From the IMG/VR virus record IMGVR_UViG_3300031999_000024, positions 1-56,543 of that record: DNA of 56,543 nt; one strand, 5' to 3'. The stretch's first letter is position 1, and every line of letters begins with the position of its first letter. This DNA comes from a virus. The notes under the pieces are model-generated. The model had not been told where the DNA came from and did not search any database. It saw nothing but the letters and a program-made list of their open reading frames with translations. A program made the position numbers and the translations under genes. Of this stretch, positions 22,968 to 31,060 are shown piece by piece.

Positions 22968-23584
22968 TTTTCAGGTGTTTTCTTTTTTGATGCAATTACT
23001 TTAGACCATTTAGATTTAAATTTCTCGTAATATGTTTGCAATTTATTAATAAATTCAAGGAACTCATCATCTAACTTAACCATAGTCCCGTTTATATATA
23101 CTCCTTTAGATTCTCCAATTGAGAAGAAAAATTCAAGATCCAATTCTGTGATTTTACCTGACCATTCAACATTGTTTTCATAAACATTAAGTTTATTAAA
23201 ATCCACGATTTCCGCAACTTCAGTTACGAACTCATCCATACTTTCTTGGAATGCAATTTTATCATCAGTCGTTAATTGAATGTCTGTGCTATCGGTTCCG
23301 TGAAGAACTAATATACCCCCAGATATTCGGTAAGCTTTTTTCTTTTCAGGTTTACTTACTTTCTCCTCGTTGTCATCCTCCGCAGTTTCGTAATCAATCT
23401 CTTCTTCCGAATCTTCTAATGGATTAATTTTTTTTGTGATATCAGTAGTAGGATTGGATTGTTCGGTAATCATACCATAACTTTTTCTAATTCTATTAGA
23501 TTCTTCATTTAATAAATTACCTCCAAGTAATCTTCTTGATGATTCTAATAATTGTTTTAACTCCTCGTAATTATTCATTTTCAA
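22964..23584 (-). CDS. Tagged hypothetical protein, 206 aa
   Basis: Starts MKMNNYEELKQLLESSRRLL, followed by LLNEESNRIRKSYGMITEQ. That second stretch recurs at the end of the 393-aa protein (LNEESIRMKSLMG), so it may be a shared binding or cleavage module. An acidic linker (about 55-78) leads to an alpha/beta domain (VYENNVEWSGKITELDLEFF). Located inside the lysis cluster, with 14 nt overlap with the amidase gene, but more like a virion protein. Confidence 0.7.
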   Translation of the reverse strand: MKMNNYEELKQLLESSRRLLGGNLLNEESNRIRKSYGMITEQSNPTTDITKKINPLEDSEEEIDYETAEDDNEEKVSKPEKKKAYRISGGILVLHGTDSTDIQLTTDDKIAFQESMDEFVTEVAEIVDFNKLNVYENNVEWSGKITELDLEFFFSIGESKGVYINGTMVKLDDEFLEFINKLQTYYEKFKSKWSKVIASKKKTPEK

Positions 23585-24167
23585 TTTGGTTTATAAATTG
23601 TTCAAAATTAAAAGCCGGACTAACATCTGTAAATTCAATATCAAAATTACTTTTAGTCACAATACCTTCATATCTTTCAACACCATTTATTTTAGTATTA
23701 TGTCCAATACATTCTTTATTTATGGAGAGTTCTTTGGTTAGTTTTTTACATAATTCAACAGTGTTTTCTATTTGAATTTCAGTATATGGTTGCCAAAAAA
23801 AGTAATCTCTCCACTTTTTTTCATATATCTTCTCTTTATAAATATTACCAATCCAATTAATGTGTGAATTTTTTAATGGTTCTTTTTCCATCCACCCTAA
23901 ATTCTCTAAACATATTATTATAGAATTCCTATTTATATTGACATCGGAGAAATAATTAGTGTGTTCATTATCGTTTAATAGTTTCAAAATTTTACCCTCT
24001 CTATTTATTACATAGTTTGGAATTTTGTCGTATTTACCGTTATAACGATACTTTAAAGACATCAAATAATTTTTAATTTCCCTTGAGGAGTGTGTTAAAA
24101 TTATTTGTTTTTTCTTTTTCTGTTTACCTGTCGGTTTAAATTCCCCGTATTTTACAATATCAATCAT
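23571..24167 (-). CDS. N-acetylmuramoyl-L-alanine amidase (endolysin)
   Basis: 198 aa, Amidase_2/PGRP fold as in T7 lysozyme. It cuts the bond between muramic acid and the stem peptide. Zinc ligands expected at His26 (IILTHSS), His156 (ECIGHNTK) and Asp181 (TDVSPAFNF, where T7 has Cys). The core PNYVINREGKILKLL and NSIIICLENLGW fit the family. No signal peptide, so release needs a holin. Overlaps the membrane-protein gene upstream by 4 nt and lies next to the spanin-like genes. Confidence 0.88.
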   Translation of the reverse strand: MIDIVKYGEFKPTGKQKKKKQIILTHSSREIKNYLMSLKYRYNGKYDKIPNYVINREGKILKLLNDNEHTNYFSDVNINRNSIIICLENLGWMEKEPLKNSHINWIGNIYKEKIYEKKWRDYFFWQPYTEIQIENTVELCKKLTKELSINKECIGHNTKINGVERYEGIVTKSNFDIEFTDVSPAFNFEQFINQIENE

Positions 24168-25357
24168 TCTTTCTTATACACTAACCTTTTTTTATTTTTC
24201 ACTCCCCTATCATATAGTTCATAATCGTCAGTTGTGTCAAATAATTCCTCATTTGTGACTTCATCAAATGACGGTATTGGATCATCTTTCATTACCTCAT
24301 CAGATATTTCTTCAGATGTTTCGTAATTCGCAAAACTATCTTCTTTAGTTTCATATGGTGTAAACGCCAATGCGGTTGGTTCATCTTTCAAATCTTCAGG
24401 TGTTGGTGTGGGAAGTTTACCTTCTTCTCTCAATCTTTTAACCTTTTCCCATATTTTTTTTACTTGTTCGGTATTTGGTCTGTGTTTGATTGGTGTTTGT
24501 TCGGTTGTCAACTCCTCAACAATATCCTCCAATAATTCTTTTGTGGTGTCAGGTTTTTTTCGTAAACCTTTAAATGCTTGATTGGTTGCAATAACTAATG
24601 TGATTGCTAATGGATCAAAAACAAAGATTAATATTAATATAAAAAGGTTGGCAGTTTTCTTAATATCCCAATTTAAAAGTTCGCTAACATATTTTAACGC
24701 ACCCAATTCACTACCTGAAATTTCTTCTGATTCCATATTCAAAATATCAACATCAAGTTTTGTGATACTATCATTCATTGAATCAATTCTTTTTGCAATG
24801 GTATCCCTTCTAACTTGTGCTTGTGATAATTGTGTTTCAAACGACTTTCTGTTGGCATTATTCGCTTTAGTGACTACTTGTCCCGTTTTTCTATCCACAG
24901 ATTGTGTTGTGGTGTTATTGGACAATCCATCTCTTAATTTGGTGATGTCCCCATCTAAAGTTGTTTTCTCTTCGCTTAACTCATCCTTAACTTCCTCAAA
25001 TCGTTTCTTTTTAACCTCAATGTTCTTAACTTGTTTCTCGTTTATTTCAAGTTTTGCAATATTCCCTTGGAATCCTGTGCTTAATAAACCGTAAATCCCA
25101 AGTGAGGTAATAATAGATAGGGTGACTAATGCAATTGTCAGATATATTTTTAATACTCCATATGTTTCTTTCCATTTATCGTGTAGATAAGTTGCAATTG
25201 CAATTTTAGATATTTCAAGGAATGATCCCATAATGATTACAGGTAATGCAACTCCAACAAATACGATTGATAATCCGACAACCGAATAATATGCTGCCGT
25301 TCCAGATAACCCTAAGGCACAAAATAATAAAAACCAAGGTAAAAATTTTTCTTTCAT
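24164..25357 (-). CDS. Four-pass membrane protein with coiled coil, 397 aa
   Basis: Hydrophobic segments at about 8-25, 27-48, 69-93 and 237-257. Between the third and fourth lies a ~130-residue charged coiled coil; the last 140 residues are acidic and cytoplasmic. The layout resembles DUF4407-type membrane proteins, though I cannot confirm the family. It is first in the lysis operon (amidase, spanins), so a holin or membrane-remodelling role is possible but not shown. A TATTTATT variant lies upstream. Confidence 0.75.
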   Translation of the reverse strand: MKEKFLPWFLLFCALGLSGTAAYYSVVGLSIVFVGVALPVIIMGSFLEISKIAIATYLHDKWKETYGVLKIYLTIALVTLSIITSLGIYGLLSTGFQGNIAKLEINEKQVKNIEVKKKRFEEVKDELSEEKTTLDGDITKLRDGLSNNTTTQSVDRKTGQVVTKANNANRKSFETQLSQAQVRRDTIAKRIDSMNDSITKLDVDILNMESEEISGSELGALKYVSELLNWDIKKTANLFILILIFVFDPLAITLVIATNQAFKGLRKKPDTTKELLEDIVEELTTEQTPIKHRPNTEQVKKIWEKVKRLREEGKLPTPTPEDLKDEPTALAFTPYETKEDSFANYETSEEISDEVMKDDPIPSFDEVTNEELFDTTDDYELYDRGVKNKKRLVYKKE

Positions 25358-25394
25358 AATATATAAACTATACCCAATAAATACTAAAGATAAA

Positions 25395-25422
25395 GAAAAA
25401 CCCCCATTTTAGGTGGGGGTTT
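25395..25422. terminator. Intrinsic terminator, zinc-ribbon gene/lysis operon boundary
   Basis: AAACCCCCA (25398-25406) pairs perfectly with TGGGGGTTT (25414-25422). On the minus strand it is followed by TTTTTCTTT, ending the transcript from 25446. On the plus strand the T-run is weaker. Confidence 0.87.
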
Positions 25423-25445
25423 ATATATGATAGGTTAGTTATTTT

Positions 25446-25850
25446 TTAATTATCAATCAATGTCTCAACTTTAATTTCACCATCAACAAACCTTGATACT
25501 GAACAATGTTCAATTTCAACATCACCTTCAATAGTGTTTTTAAATTCATTGTATTGTTCTTCATTCTCTAATGAACCACATTGAGTTGCCGGTGACTGAT
25601 ATACTTTCAATCTATATGCACCATATGGATTTTTTAACTCATTGGTTTCCCAAATTAAATTATCAAAGGTATAATTTTCAGTCCCATCGTTGGTTAGAAA
25701 TTTACCATTCTCATCTCTTTTATAAAATGCCGATCTATGATATCCACAATTATTACAATTTACATAATCTTCCCCCGTTTTGTAATAGAAATCGCTAAAC
25801 GCTTCTTGTTTACAATTTGGACACTCAATATAATCTATTACACTTCCCAT
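25446..25850 (-). CDS. Zinc-ribbon protein, 134 aa
   Basis: N-terminal zinc ribbon: ECPNCKQEAF and NCNNCGYHRS, two CxxC pairs about 20 residues apart. A beta-rich C-terminal part follows, with acidic EGDVEIEH. Small zinc ribbons of this kind often bind nucleic acid or RNA polymerase. It directly follows the sigma-factor gene (15 nt) and ends at a strong terminator, so the two are probably co-expressed; a link to transcription is only suggested by this. Confidence 0.75.
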   Translation of the reverse strand: MGSVIDYIECPNCKQEAFSDFYYKTGEDYVNCNNCGYHRSAFYKRDENGKFLTNDGTENYTFDNLIWETNELKNPYGAYRLKVYQSPATQCGSLENEEQYNEFKNTIEGDVEIEHCSVSRFVDGEIKVETLIDN

Positions 25851-25865
25851 TTTTATTTTTATTTT

Positions 25866-26666
25866 TTATAAGTAATCAAATAACTCCGAACTATCATTCC
25901 TCAACTTTCGCAAACTTTTTTCCTTTATCTGACGAACCCTCTCTTTCGTCAAACCAAAATCCGAACCAATGTCCTCCAAAGTTCTTGGTGTGCCGGATAG
26001 TCCAAAGTAATCTTCAATGATTACTCGTTCTCTTTCGTCCAAAACATTGAGAGTATTTATTAATTTTTCTTTAAGGATGTCCGCAGTGTTAAATGCTGCA
26101 TCAGGAGCGTCAGCGTCCATATTTGGAATCATATCTATGAATGTATCACCTTCATCATTGATATTCATATCCAAATCAATCATTGATGGTAATGAAGCGA
26201 ATTTATCGGATAGTTTTCCACCATTGTTTTGAATTTCTTTCTTCGCCCTGTGAAGATCTTGGACCACATTTACCGGTAACCTGATTGTTCTTGCATTATC
26301 ATTCAATGATTGGATGATTGATTGTTTAACCCACCAAACCGCGTATGAAATAAACCTCAAGTTTTTACTCCAATCAAAGTTTTTAATTGCTTTCAACAAT
26401 CCCAAATTACCTTCGGCAACCAAGTCAGGAAAGTCCAAACCTTGATTTTGATATTGTTTTGCAACGGTAATAACAAATCGTAAATTACCAACCAATAATT
26501 CTTGTTCAACCTGTCTTCGTTGGTTATCAGTTAAAGTATCTGACATCATAAGTCCCGATAATTCTTTTTCCCTTTCAGGTGTCATAACTTTAATCTTCCT
26601 AATATCTTTTAAATAGTGAGAGATTTCGTCCTGATTAATCGGCATTCCTGTTCCTTTTTCTTTCAT
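25866..26666 (-). CDS. RNA polymerase sigma factor, RpoD-like (group 2 size)
   Basis: 266 aa. Region 1.2 (HYLKDIRKIKVMTPEREKEL), region 2 at about 58-120 including the -10 recognition helix (RFISYAVWWVKQSIIQS), region 3 with RTIRLPVNVV, and region 4 at about 200-256 with the -35-binding helix-turn-helix (LEDIGSDFGLTKERVRQIKE). Region 1.1 is absent. It is close to Bacteroidota primary sigma factors and unlike T4 gp55. It is the second gene after a host-type promoter (27213-27242). It could redirect host polymerase to phage genes; whether it reads TATTTATA or TAnnTTTG is open. Confidence 0.93.
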   Translation of the reverse strand: MKEKGTGMPINQDEISHYLKDIRKIKVMTPEREKELSGLMMSDTLTDNQRRQVEQELLVGNLRFVITVAKQYQNQGLDFPDLVAEGNLGLLKAIKNFDWSKNLRFISYAVWWVKQSIIQSLNDNARTIRLPVNVVQDLHRAKKEIQNNGGKLSDKFASLPSMIDLDMNINDEGDTFIDMIPNMDADAPDAAFNTADILKEKLINTLNVLDERERVIIEDYFGLSGTPRTLEDIGSDFGLTKERVRQIKEKSLRKLRNDSSELFDYL

Positions 26667-26671
26667 ATATT

Positions 26672-27199
26672 TTATTTTGAATATTCTTCCAATTTTAGTT
26701 TCTCCACACTCGTGAGAGAATCCATTCCTCCATCATTGATTTTATCAAGAAGTTCGTCCAAAGACATATTACACACATCTTCTTTTTGTTTGTCAACAAC
26801 TAATGGATTGTTTAATTTAACCATATCAAGTAACATATCAAAATATGGATTAGGTTTCTGCGATTCAAATGTAGTGTTTTTATTGTCAACCTTATCTTCT
26901 TTATTGATGGATAAAAGGTGATTGTGTCTATCCTTACCCATATTTGTTGACATCTCTCCGTTAAAAGGAATTAGAGTGAACATCAAATCTTCAAACTGGT
27001 TAAATAACAAACCGATATAGATTGACATTTCATCGTGTTTCAATGCGGAGTCAAAATGAAAAATTGCATTCCCATCACCATAAACAAATTTTACTTGATC
27101 GGAAATTACAATAGGTTGTATTTCTTTACCGATTCTATTGGTTAACTCTTCACTAGATATAGTTTCAATTTCACCGTATACAAACATTAGATACTTCAT
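26672..27199 (-). CDS. Hypothetical protein, 175 aa
   Basis: Starts MKYLMFVYGEIETISSEELT. The C-terminus MSLDELLDKINDGGMDSL followed by TSVEKLKLEEYSK resembles the short helical tail found on Bacteroidota rhomboid-family and related proteins. The N-terminal 120 residues are an unrecognised alpha/beta domain. First gene of the sigma-factor operon: host-type promoter in front, 5 nt to the sigma gene behind. Confidence 0.72.
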   Translation of the reverse strand: MKYLMFVYGEIETISSEELTNRIGKEIQPIVISDQVKFVYGDGNAIFHFDSALKHDEMSIYIGLLFNQFEDLMFTLIPFNGEMSTNMGKDRHNHLLSINKEDKVDNKNTTFESQKPNPYFDMLLDMVKLNNPLVVDKQKEDVCNMSLDELLDKINDGGMDSLTSVEKLKLEEYSK

Positions 27200-27212
27200 A
27201 TTATTTTTTTTA

Positions 27213-27242
27213 CAAAGATATAAATAATTCTTAAACTGACAA
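27213..27242 (-). promoter_or_regulatory. Bacteroidota-type promoter of sigma-factor operon
   Basis: Minus strand TATCTTTG (27213-27220) with TTG (27240-27242) 19 nt upstream, overlapping the last codons of the methylase gene. It would transcribe the 175-aa gene, the sigma factor and the zinc-ribbon gene. Confidence 0.7.
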
Positions 27243-28142
27243 TTTTTTAGATTCTTTATTATTTTTTCGTTTCAATAAAGCATCCTCTTTAGATAAAAGA
27301 AACTTAACTTTTGGATTTGGTGTTTCCTCATTATAAGGTATTAAGTTCTCAACCCTTCTGTTGGATAAATCAACATAATCTTTATCTAAATCAATTCCAA
27401 CATAGTTTCTATTATTAAGTTTCGCCATTTTTAATGTGGTTCCACTTCCACACATAGGATCCAACACCAATTCACCTTCATTACTCCAAGATAGGATATG
27501 ATCTTCCGCCAATGATTCAGGAAATATTGCCGGATGTTGGAATGCAATGTCGTCTTTGGATGAGAATCCTTTTCCGTTATTGATATACCAAACATTGTAT
27601 CTGGTTCCAAATTCGGATACGACAAATCTATCTACCTTTTTAAGGTTACCATCTTTTTCTCTTTTTGACGGATCACCAAAGTTACTATGCCCCGCCCATC
27701 TATTCGGTTTATCCTTCAATAAATTTACGGTTTTTGGTTTTCCTTTTGATAAGACAAACATATACTCAAATACTTGAGAATATCTTCCCGTTTCAGGAAA
27801 TGGAGCACCATTCTTATGGTAAATCATAGTGTCATAAAGGGTGAATCCAATCTCCATAAACTTAAGAGCTTGTTTGAATGAACTTCCTGTCTCACCACCA
27901 TTTTTTACTTGATCATTTACAACCCAAATAACGACACCACCTTTTTTGGTTACTCTATACAATTCACGAGCCATTTCCACAAATGGGAAACTAAATCCAT
28001 CCTCAAAAACAACCTCATCCTTAATTTTACCATTATAGGTTCTCATATTATCATAGGGGGGTGATGTCACCGTCAAGTCAAATGTGTTATCCTCATATCT
28101 TTGTAATGTTTCTATAGCATTACCTAAAATTATTTCGTTCAT
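27231..28142 (-). CDS. DNA methyltransferase, beta class (TSPPYD)
   Basis: 303 aa. Catalytic motif TSPPYD at 26-31 and cofactor motif DPMCGSGTT at 228-236, so beta class, methylating adenine N6 or cytosine N4. The helix VVIWVVNDQVKNG and the segment FGDPSKREKDG belong to the target-recognition region. Its ATG directly abuts the stop of the nuclease-like gene at 28143-28679, which suggests a restriction-modification or anti-restriction pair. It shows little similarity to the methylase at 760-1608 beyond the motifs. Confidence 0.9.
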   Translation of the reverse strand: MNEIILGNAIETLQRYEDNTFDLTVTSPPYDNMRTYNGKIKDEVVFEDGFSFPFVEMARELYRVTKKGGVVIWVVNDQVKNGGETGSSFKQALKFMEIGFTLYDTMIYHKNGAPFPETGRYSQVFEYMFVLSKGKPKTVNLLKDKPNRWAGHSNFGDPSKREKDGNLKKVDRFVVSEFGTRYNVWYINNGKGFSSKDDIAFQHPAIFPESLAEDHILSWSNEGELVLDPMCGSGTTLKMAKLNNRNYVGIDLDKDYVDLSNRRVENLIPYNEETPNPKVKFLLSKEDALLKRKNNKESKKLSV

Positions 28143-28679
28143 TTATTTTAATTTAAATTCAATATTTATCCTATGATAACCTTTCCACGCAGTTCTGTTA
28201 ATCGCAGTTCTAAATTCTAACTCATTTTTGGAAATAAATCCATCCATACAGACAATTCCCTCACTTAAATTATTAATCCCTTTTTCTATTTTATCAAATA
28301 AATCAGTATTTTGATTGTAGTCCCAAAAATCCTGAACAAATTTATTATAAGTTGTTTGGTTTATTTTAGTTAACGCCGATTTACTTGATATTTTAAAATA
28401 TGGTTCTGAATATAATGTCCAAGAATTAAAGTGAGATTTCCTATATTTTTTAATCTCCCGATATTTTTTAGTTAGAGGATGATATAAGTCATATTTAGAT
28501 AAGTCGGATTTTTCGGATAAAACAAATAAAGAGGGGTTAAAATTACAATTTTTAAGTTTTGTAATATTATCCCTTCCTTCCCCTAACCAAATTATTTTAG
28601 GTGATTTTGTTTTCCTAATCCAACCATCAACCTCACATTTTTCCTCAAAATCAATTCCTGTCTTTGCCCTTATTTGCAT
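28143..28679 (-). CDS. Putative PD-(D/E)XK endonuclease next to methylase
   Basis: 178 aa. Starts MQIRAKTGIDFEEKCEVDGW. A possible catalytic core is Asp64 (SKYDLYH) with Glu75-Ile-Lys77 (YREIKKYRK), the D-x(n)-ExK spacing of this nuclease fold, and an upstream Glu (FEEKCE). The N-terminal FEEKxxxxGW, PKIIWLGEGRDN pattern resembles phage endonucleases that I recall. No gap to the methylase gene downstream. Assignment rests on this motif and on the neighbour, so treat as probable only. A possible TACATTTG promoter element is at 28697-28704. Confidence 0.6.
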   Translation of the reverse strand: MQIRAKTGIDFEEKCEVDGWIRKTKSPKIIWLGEGRDNITKLKNCNFNPSLFVLSEKSDLSKYDLYHPLTKKYREIKKYRKSHFNSWTLYSEPYFKISSKSALTKINQTTYNKFVQDFWDYNQNTDLFDKIEKGINNLSEGIVCMDGFISKNELEFRTAINRTAWKGYHRINIEFKLK

Positions 28680-28710
28680 AAAATTTGTAATTTATACAAA
28701 TGTAATCATA

Positions 28711-30930
28711 TTATTGATACACTTGCGAAATATTATCTTCTTTTCTAATTTTAACTATAGTATCCGCCCATTGGCTAACCATTGGGTTATGTGTGATAAC
28801 AAATATCTTCTCAAAGTATTCTTTAATTTTAAAGAAAAATTCTGAAACCATTTCTAAATTATCGTTAGATATTTTTCCAAAAATCTCGTCCATGACCACG
28901 ATATTTGGTTTTGGTAATGAACAAATTTTACTTAAAACACATCTCAATGCTAATGACGCGATTGTTTTTTCATAACCTGATCCAGATATCATTAGTTTCT
29001 CCACACCGGTACCATTATCAATCATCATAAACTCAACTTCATTTTTATCACTAATTCTAACCTCAAGTTTGAAGTATGAACTATCTTCCATTAGTCGTTG
29101 GAGTTCTGAATTTATCAACGGTATCATAGTTTTCATTATGATTTTAGAAATCCCATTTTTACCAAAAGCTTCCAAATATATTTTATACAATTTCTCTTTT
29201 TCAGATTCTTCCTGAATTTTGATAATCATACTTAAATTATTCTTAATCTTTTCTTCTAAAGATGTAATCTGATAAGTGTTATTATTGATTGATGTATTTT
29301 TTTGAGTTCTTTCTCTTTCAAGTTCTTCAATTCTAATACCGGCTTTCAATAACAATGTTTCAATCTTTTCATTTTCTTTGATTTTATCCTGAAGTTCAGA
29401 ATATTTAATCAATTTTTGTTTAAGGTTTTCAATTTTTAAATCAAAACCCTCAATACTTAAATCATATTTTTCTTTGATTAGTTTGTTTTTTTCATACTCG
29501 TCAAACTCTTTTTTAAGTTGAGTGAAGGCTTGTTCTTTGCCTGATAAAACTTGCATTAACCCCAAAATTTCGTCTTTATGCTTGATATAACCATCAAGTT
29601 CGGCAATTTTAGATTGGGTAATAGATGCCATCATTAAGTCAATTCCACAGTGTTCACATTTGATTCCACCGTCCACAGAACTTTTCAATTCTTCAATTGA
29701 CTTAATTTTGGATTCTACCTCAACTTTTTGTTTAAACGCTTCGTTATATTCTTCCTTAACCTTGTCGTGCTTATCTTCGTAATAAAATGAAGATGGTTCA
29801 ACCACCTGTAATTCATTTAACTTTCCAATCACGTCATTTTTTTGACGTTCAAATGATTTTATTTCCTCACTAACTTTATCAGGATTTGTTTGAGCAATAT
29901 CATTATCAATATTGGTATGTTTCTTTTTTAACATATCATCACGATAATCCTTACCCTTCGTTAAGTTTACATCAATTTGATTAAGTTCTTCTTTTAATGT
30001 TTCAATACCGGTTTTTAAAGTTCCAATACTAGTTTCATATGTTTCATTATCACTTTTTAATTGTTCGGTGTTATAAACATTTGACAACATTGATTTGGAG
30101 AAATCAGAATAAATTTGTTTTGCAGATTCTTCTTTTTTCTTTAAAAACTCCAACCCCATAAACCTTGAGAGAACTTGTCCTCTTGCGGTTGGTTTTGACT
30201 CTAAAAGATCCTCAAGATTTGTTGCGGTAGTTAGGATTGTCATTAAGAAATCCTCTTTAGAACCTATTGATGTTTTAATAAACTGTTCAGTTTCTCGTCT
30301 TTGTTCACCAGTAAAATTTTGTAAACTTCCATCGGCAAGTTTTTTGAAAAAGTCCAATTCAGTTTTTACATTCCATTCACCCTTTTTAGACATCTTTCTT
30401 TCAATATTCCTAACAATAACATATTCCTCACCATCAATGATAATCTCACCTTTAACGGATACTTTATCTTTGGTTGTAAATCTGTTAAAGATTTCTTCCG
30501 CCTTTGATGTTTTTGTGGTTTCATTAAAGAATAGGAACATCAATAGATCCACACTTAAAACTGTATTATGAGATACAATACCATTTGTGTAATATTGATG
30601 CACTTCAGCAACTTGGACATCATAAAGGGTATCTTTTTCGTCCAATAACTTAATACTTGTTACCGAACTGTTACCATCAATAGTTTGTATTTTTTCCCCA
30701 ATTTTAAGTTCTTTAAGGACGACAAACTCGTTGTCCGTTTTTTTTAATTTATGATAATCCGCACCCTCAACAAACATACCGTTGTCTAATTCACATCTAT
30801 ATACCTCCGCATTTTTTTCCGTAATACCACACCACTCAATGTTTTTATACCCATATGGTGTATTAACTTTAAACCCTAAATCACCATATTTTTGGTAAAT
30901 TTCATACAACTCCCCAATTTTAATTTTCAT
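28711..30930 (-). CDS. gp46/Rad50-SbcC-like ATPase, C-part, preceded by intein C-fragment
   Basis: 739 aa. Residues 1-122 are the C-terminal part of an intein: block B region EGADYHKL, block F DVQVAEVHQYY, and the junction NGIVSHN followed by Thr123. From Thr123 on it is the body of the recombination ATPase: it continues the P-loop (TVLSVDLLMF), then long coiled coils around a zinc hook (IKCEHCG, about residue 424), the ABC signature (SGSGYEKTIASLALR), Walker B (NIVVMDEIFG) and the H-loop (FVITHNPM). Walker A's Gly-Lys is encoded by the other gene (30971-31582), so this protein alone should not hydrolyse ATP. With gp47 it would process DNA ends for recombination-dependent replication. Confidence 0.9.
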   Translation of the reverse strand: MKIKIGELYEIYQKYGDLGFKVNTPYGYKNIEWCGITEKNAEVYRCELDNGMFVEGADYHKLKKTDNEFVVLKELKIGEKIQTIDGNSSVTSIKLLDEKDTLYDVQVAEVHQYYTNGIVSHNTVLSVDLLMFLFFNETTKTSKAEEIFNRFTTKDKVSVKGEIIIDGEEYVIVRNIERKMSKKGEWNVKTELDFFKKLADGSLQNFTGEQRRETEQFIKTSIGSKEDFLMTILTTATNLEDLLESKPTARGQVLSRFMGLEFLKKKEESAKQIYSDFSKSMLSNVYNTEQLKSDNETYETSIGTLKTGIETLKEELNQIDVNLTKGKDYRDDMLKKKHTNIDNDIAQTNPDKVSEEIKSFERQKNDVIGKLNELQVVEPSSFYYEDKHDKVKEEYNEAFKQKVEVESKIKSIEELKSSVDGGIKCEHCGIDLMMASITQSKIAELDGYIKHKDEILGLMQVLSGKEQAFTQLKKEFDEYEKNKLIKEKYDLSIEGFDLKIENLKQKLIKYSELQDKIKENEKIETLLLKAGIRIEELERERTQKNTSINNNTYQITSLEEKIKNNLSMIIKIQEESEKEKLYKIYLEAFGKNGISKIIMKTMIPLINSELQRLMEDSSYFKLEVRISDKNEVEFMMIDNGTGVEKLMISGSGYEKTIASLALRCVLSKICSLPKPNIVVMDEIFGKISNDNLEMVSEFFFKIKEYFEKIFVITHNPMVSQWADTIVKIRKEDNISQVYQ
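30565..30930 (-). other. Split intein C-fragment, 122 aa
   Basis: Residues 1-122 of the gene at 28711-30930. It starts with its own Met (MKIKIGELYEIYQKYGDLGF) and ends with penultimate His121 and Asn122, the pair that cyclises to free the C-extein. The +1 residue is Thr123, an accepted nucleophile. Block B has Ala where TxxH is usual (ADYH). No homing endonuclease domain. Confidence 0.88.
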
Positions 30931-30970
30931 TTTTTTATAACTTTTTCTTTATTTTCCTACCTATTTGTTT

Positions 30971-31060
30971 TTATTTTAATTCATCAGGTAAAAAACCTAT
31001 CTTATTTACTATGTAATCAATATCAAATTCAATTTCAATATTTGTATCATACCTAATACA
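30971..31060 (-). other. Split intein N-fragment, 29 aa
   Basis: Codons 175-203 of the gene at 30971-31582 plus the stop. Cys175 is followed by IRYDTNI, the block A pattern. At 29 residues it is much shorter than the ~100 residues of canonical split inteins and close to atypical ones such as AceL-TerL. Confidence 0.88.
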
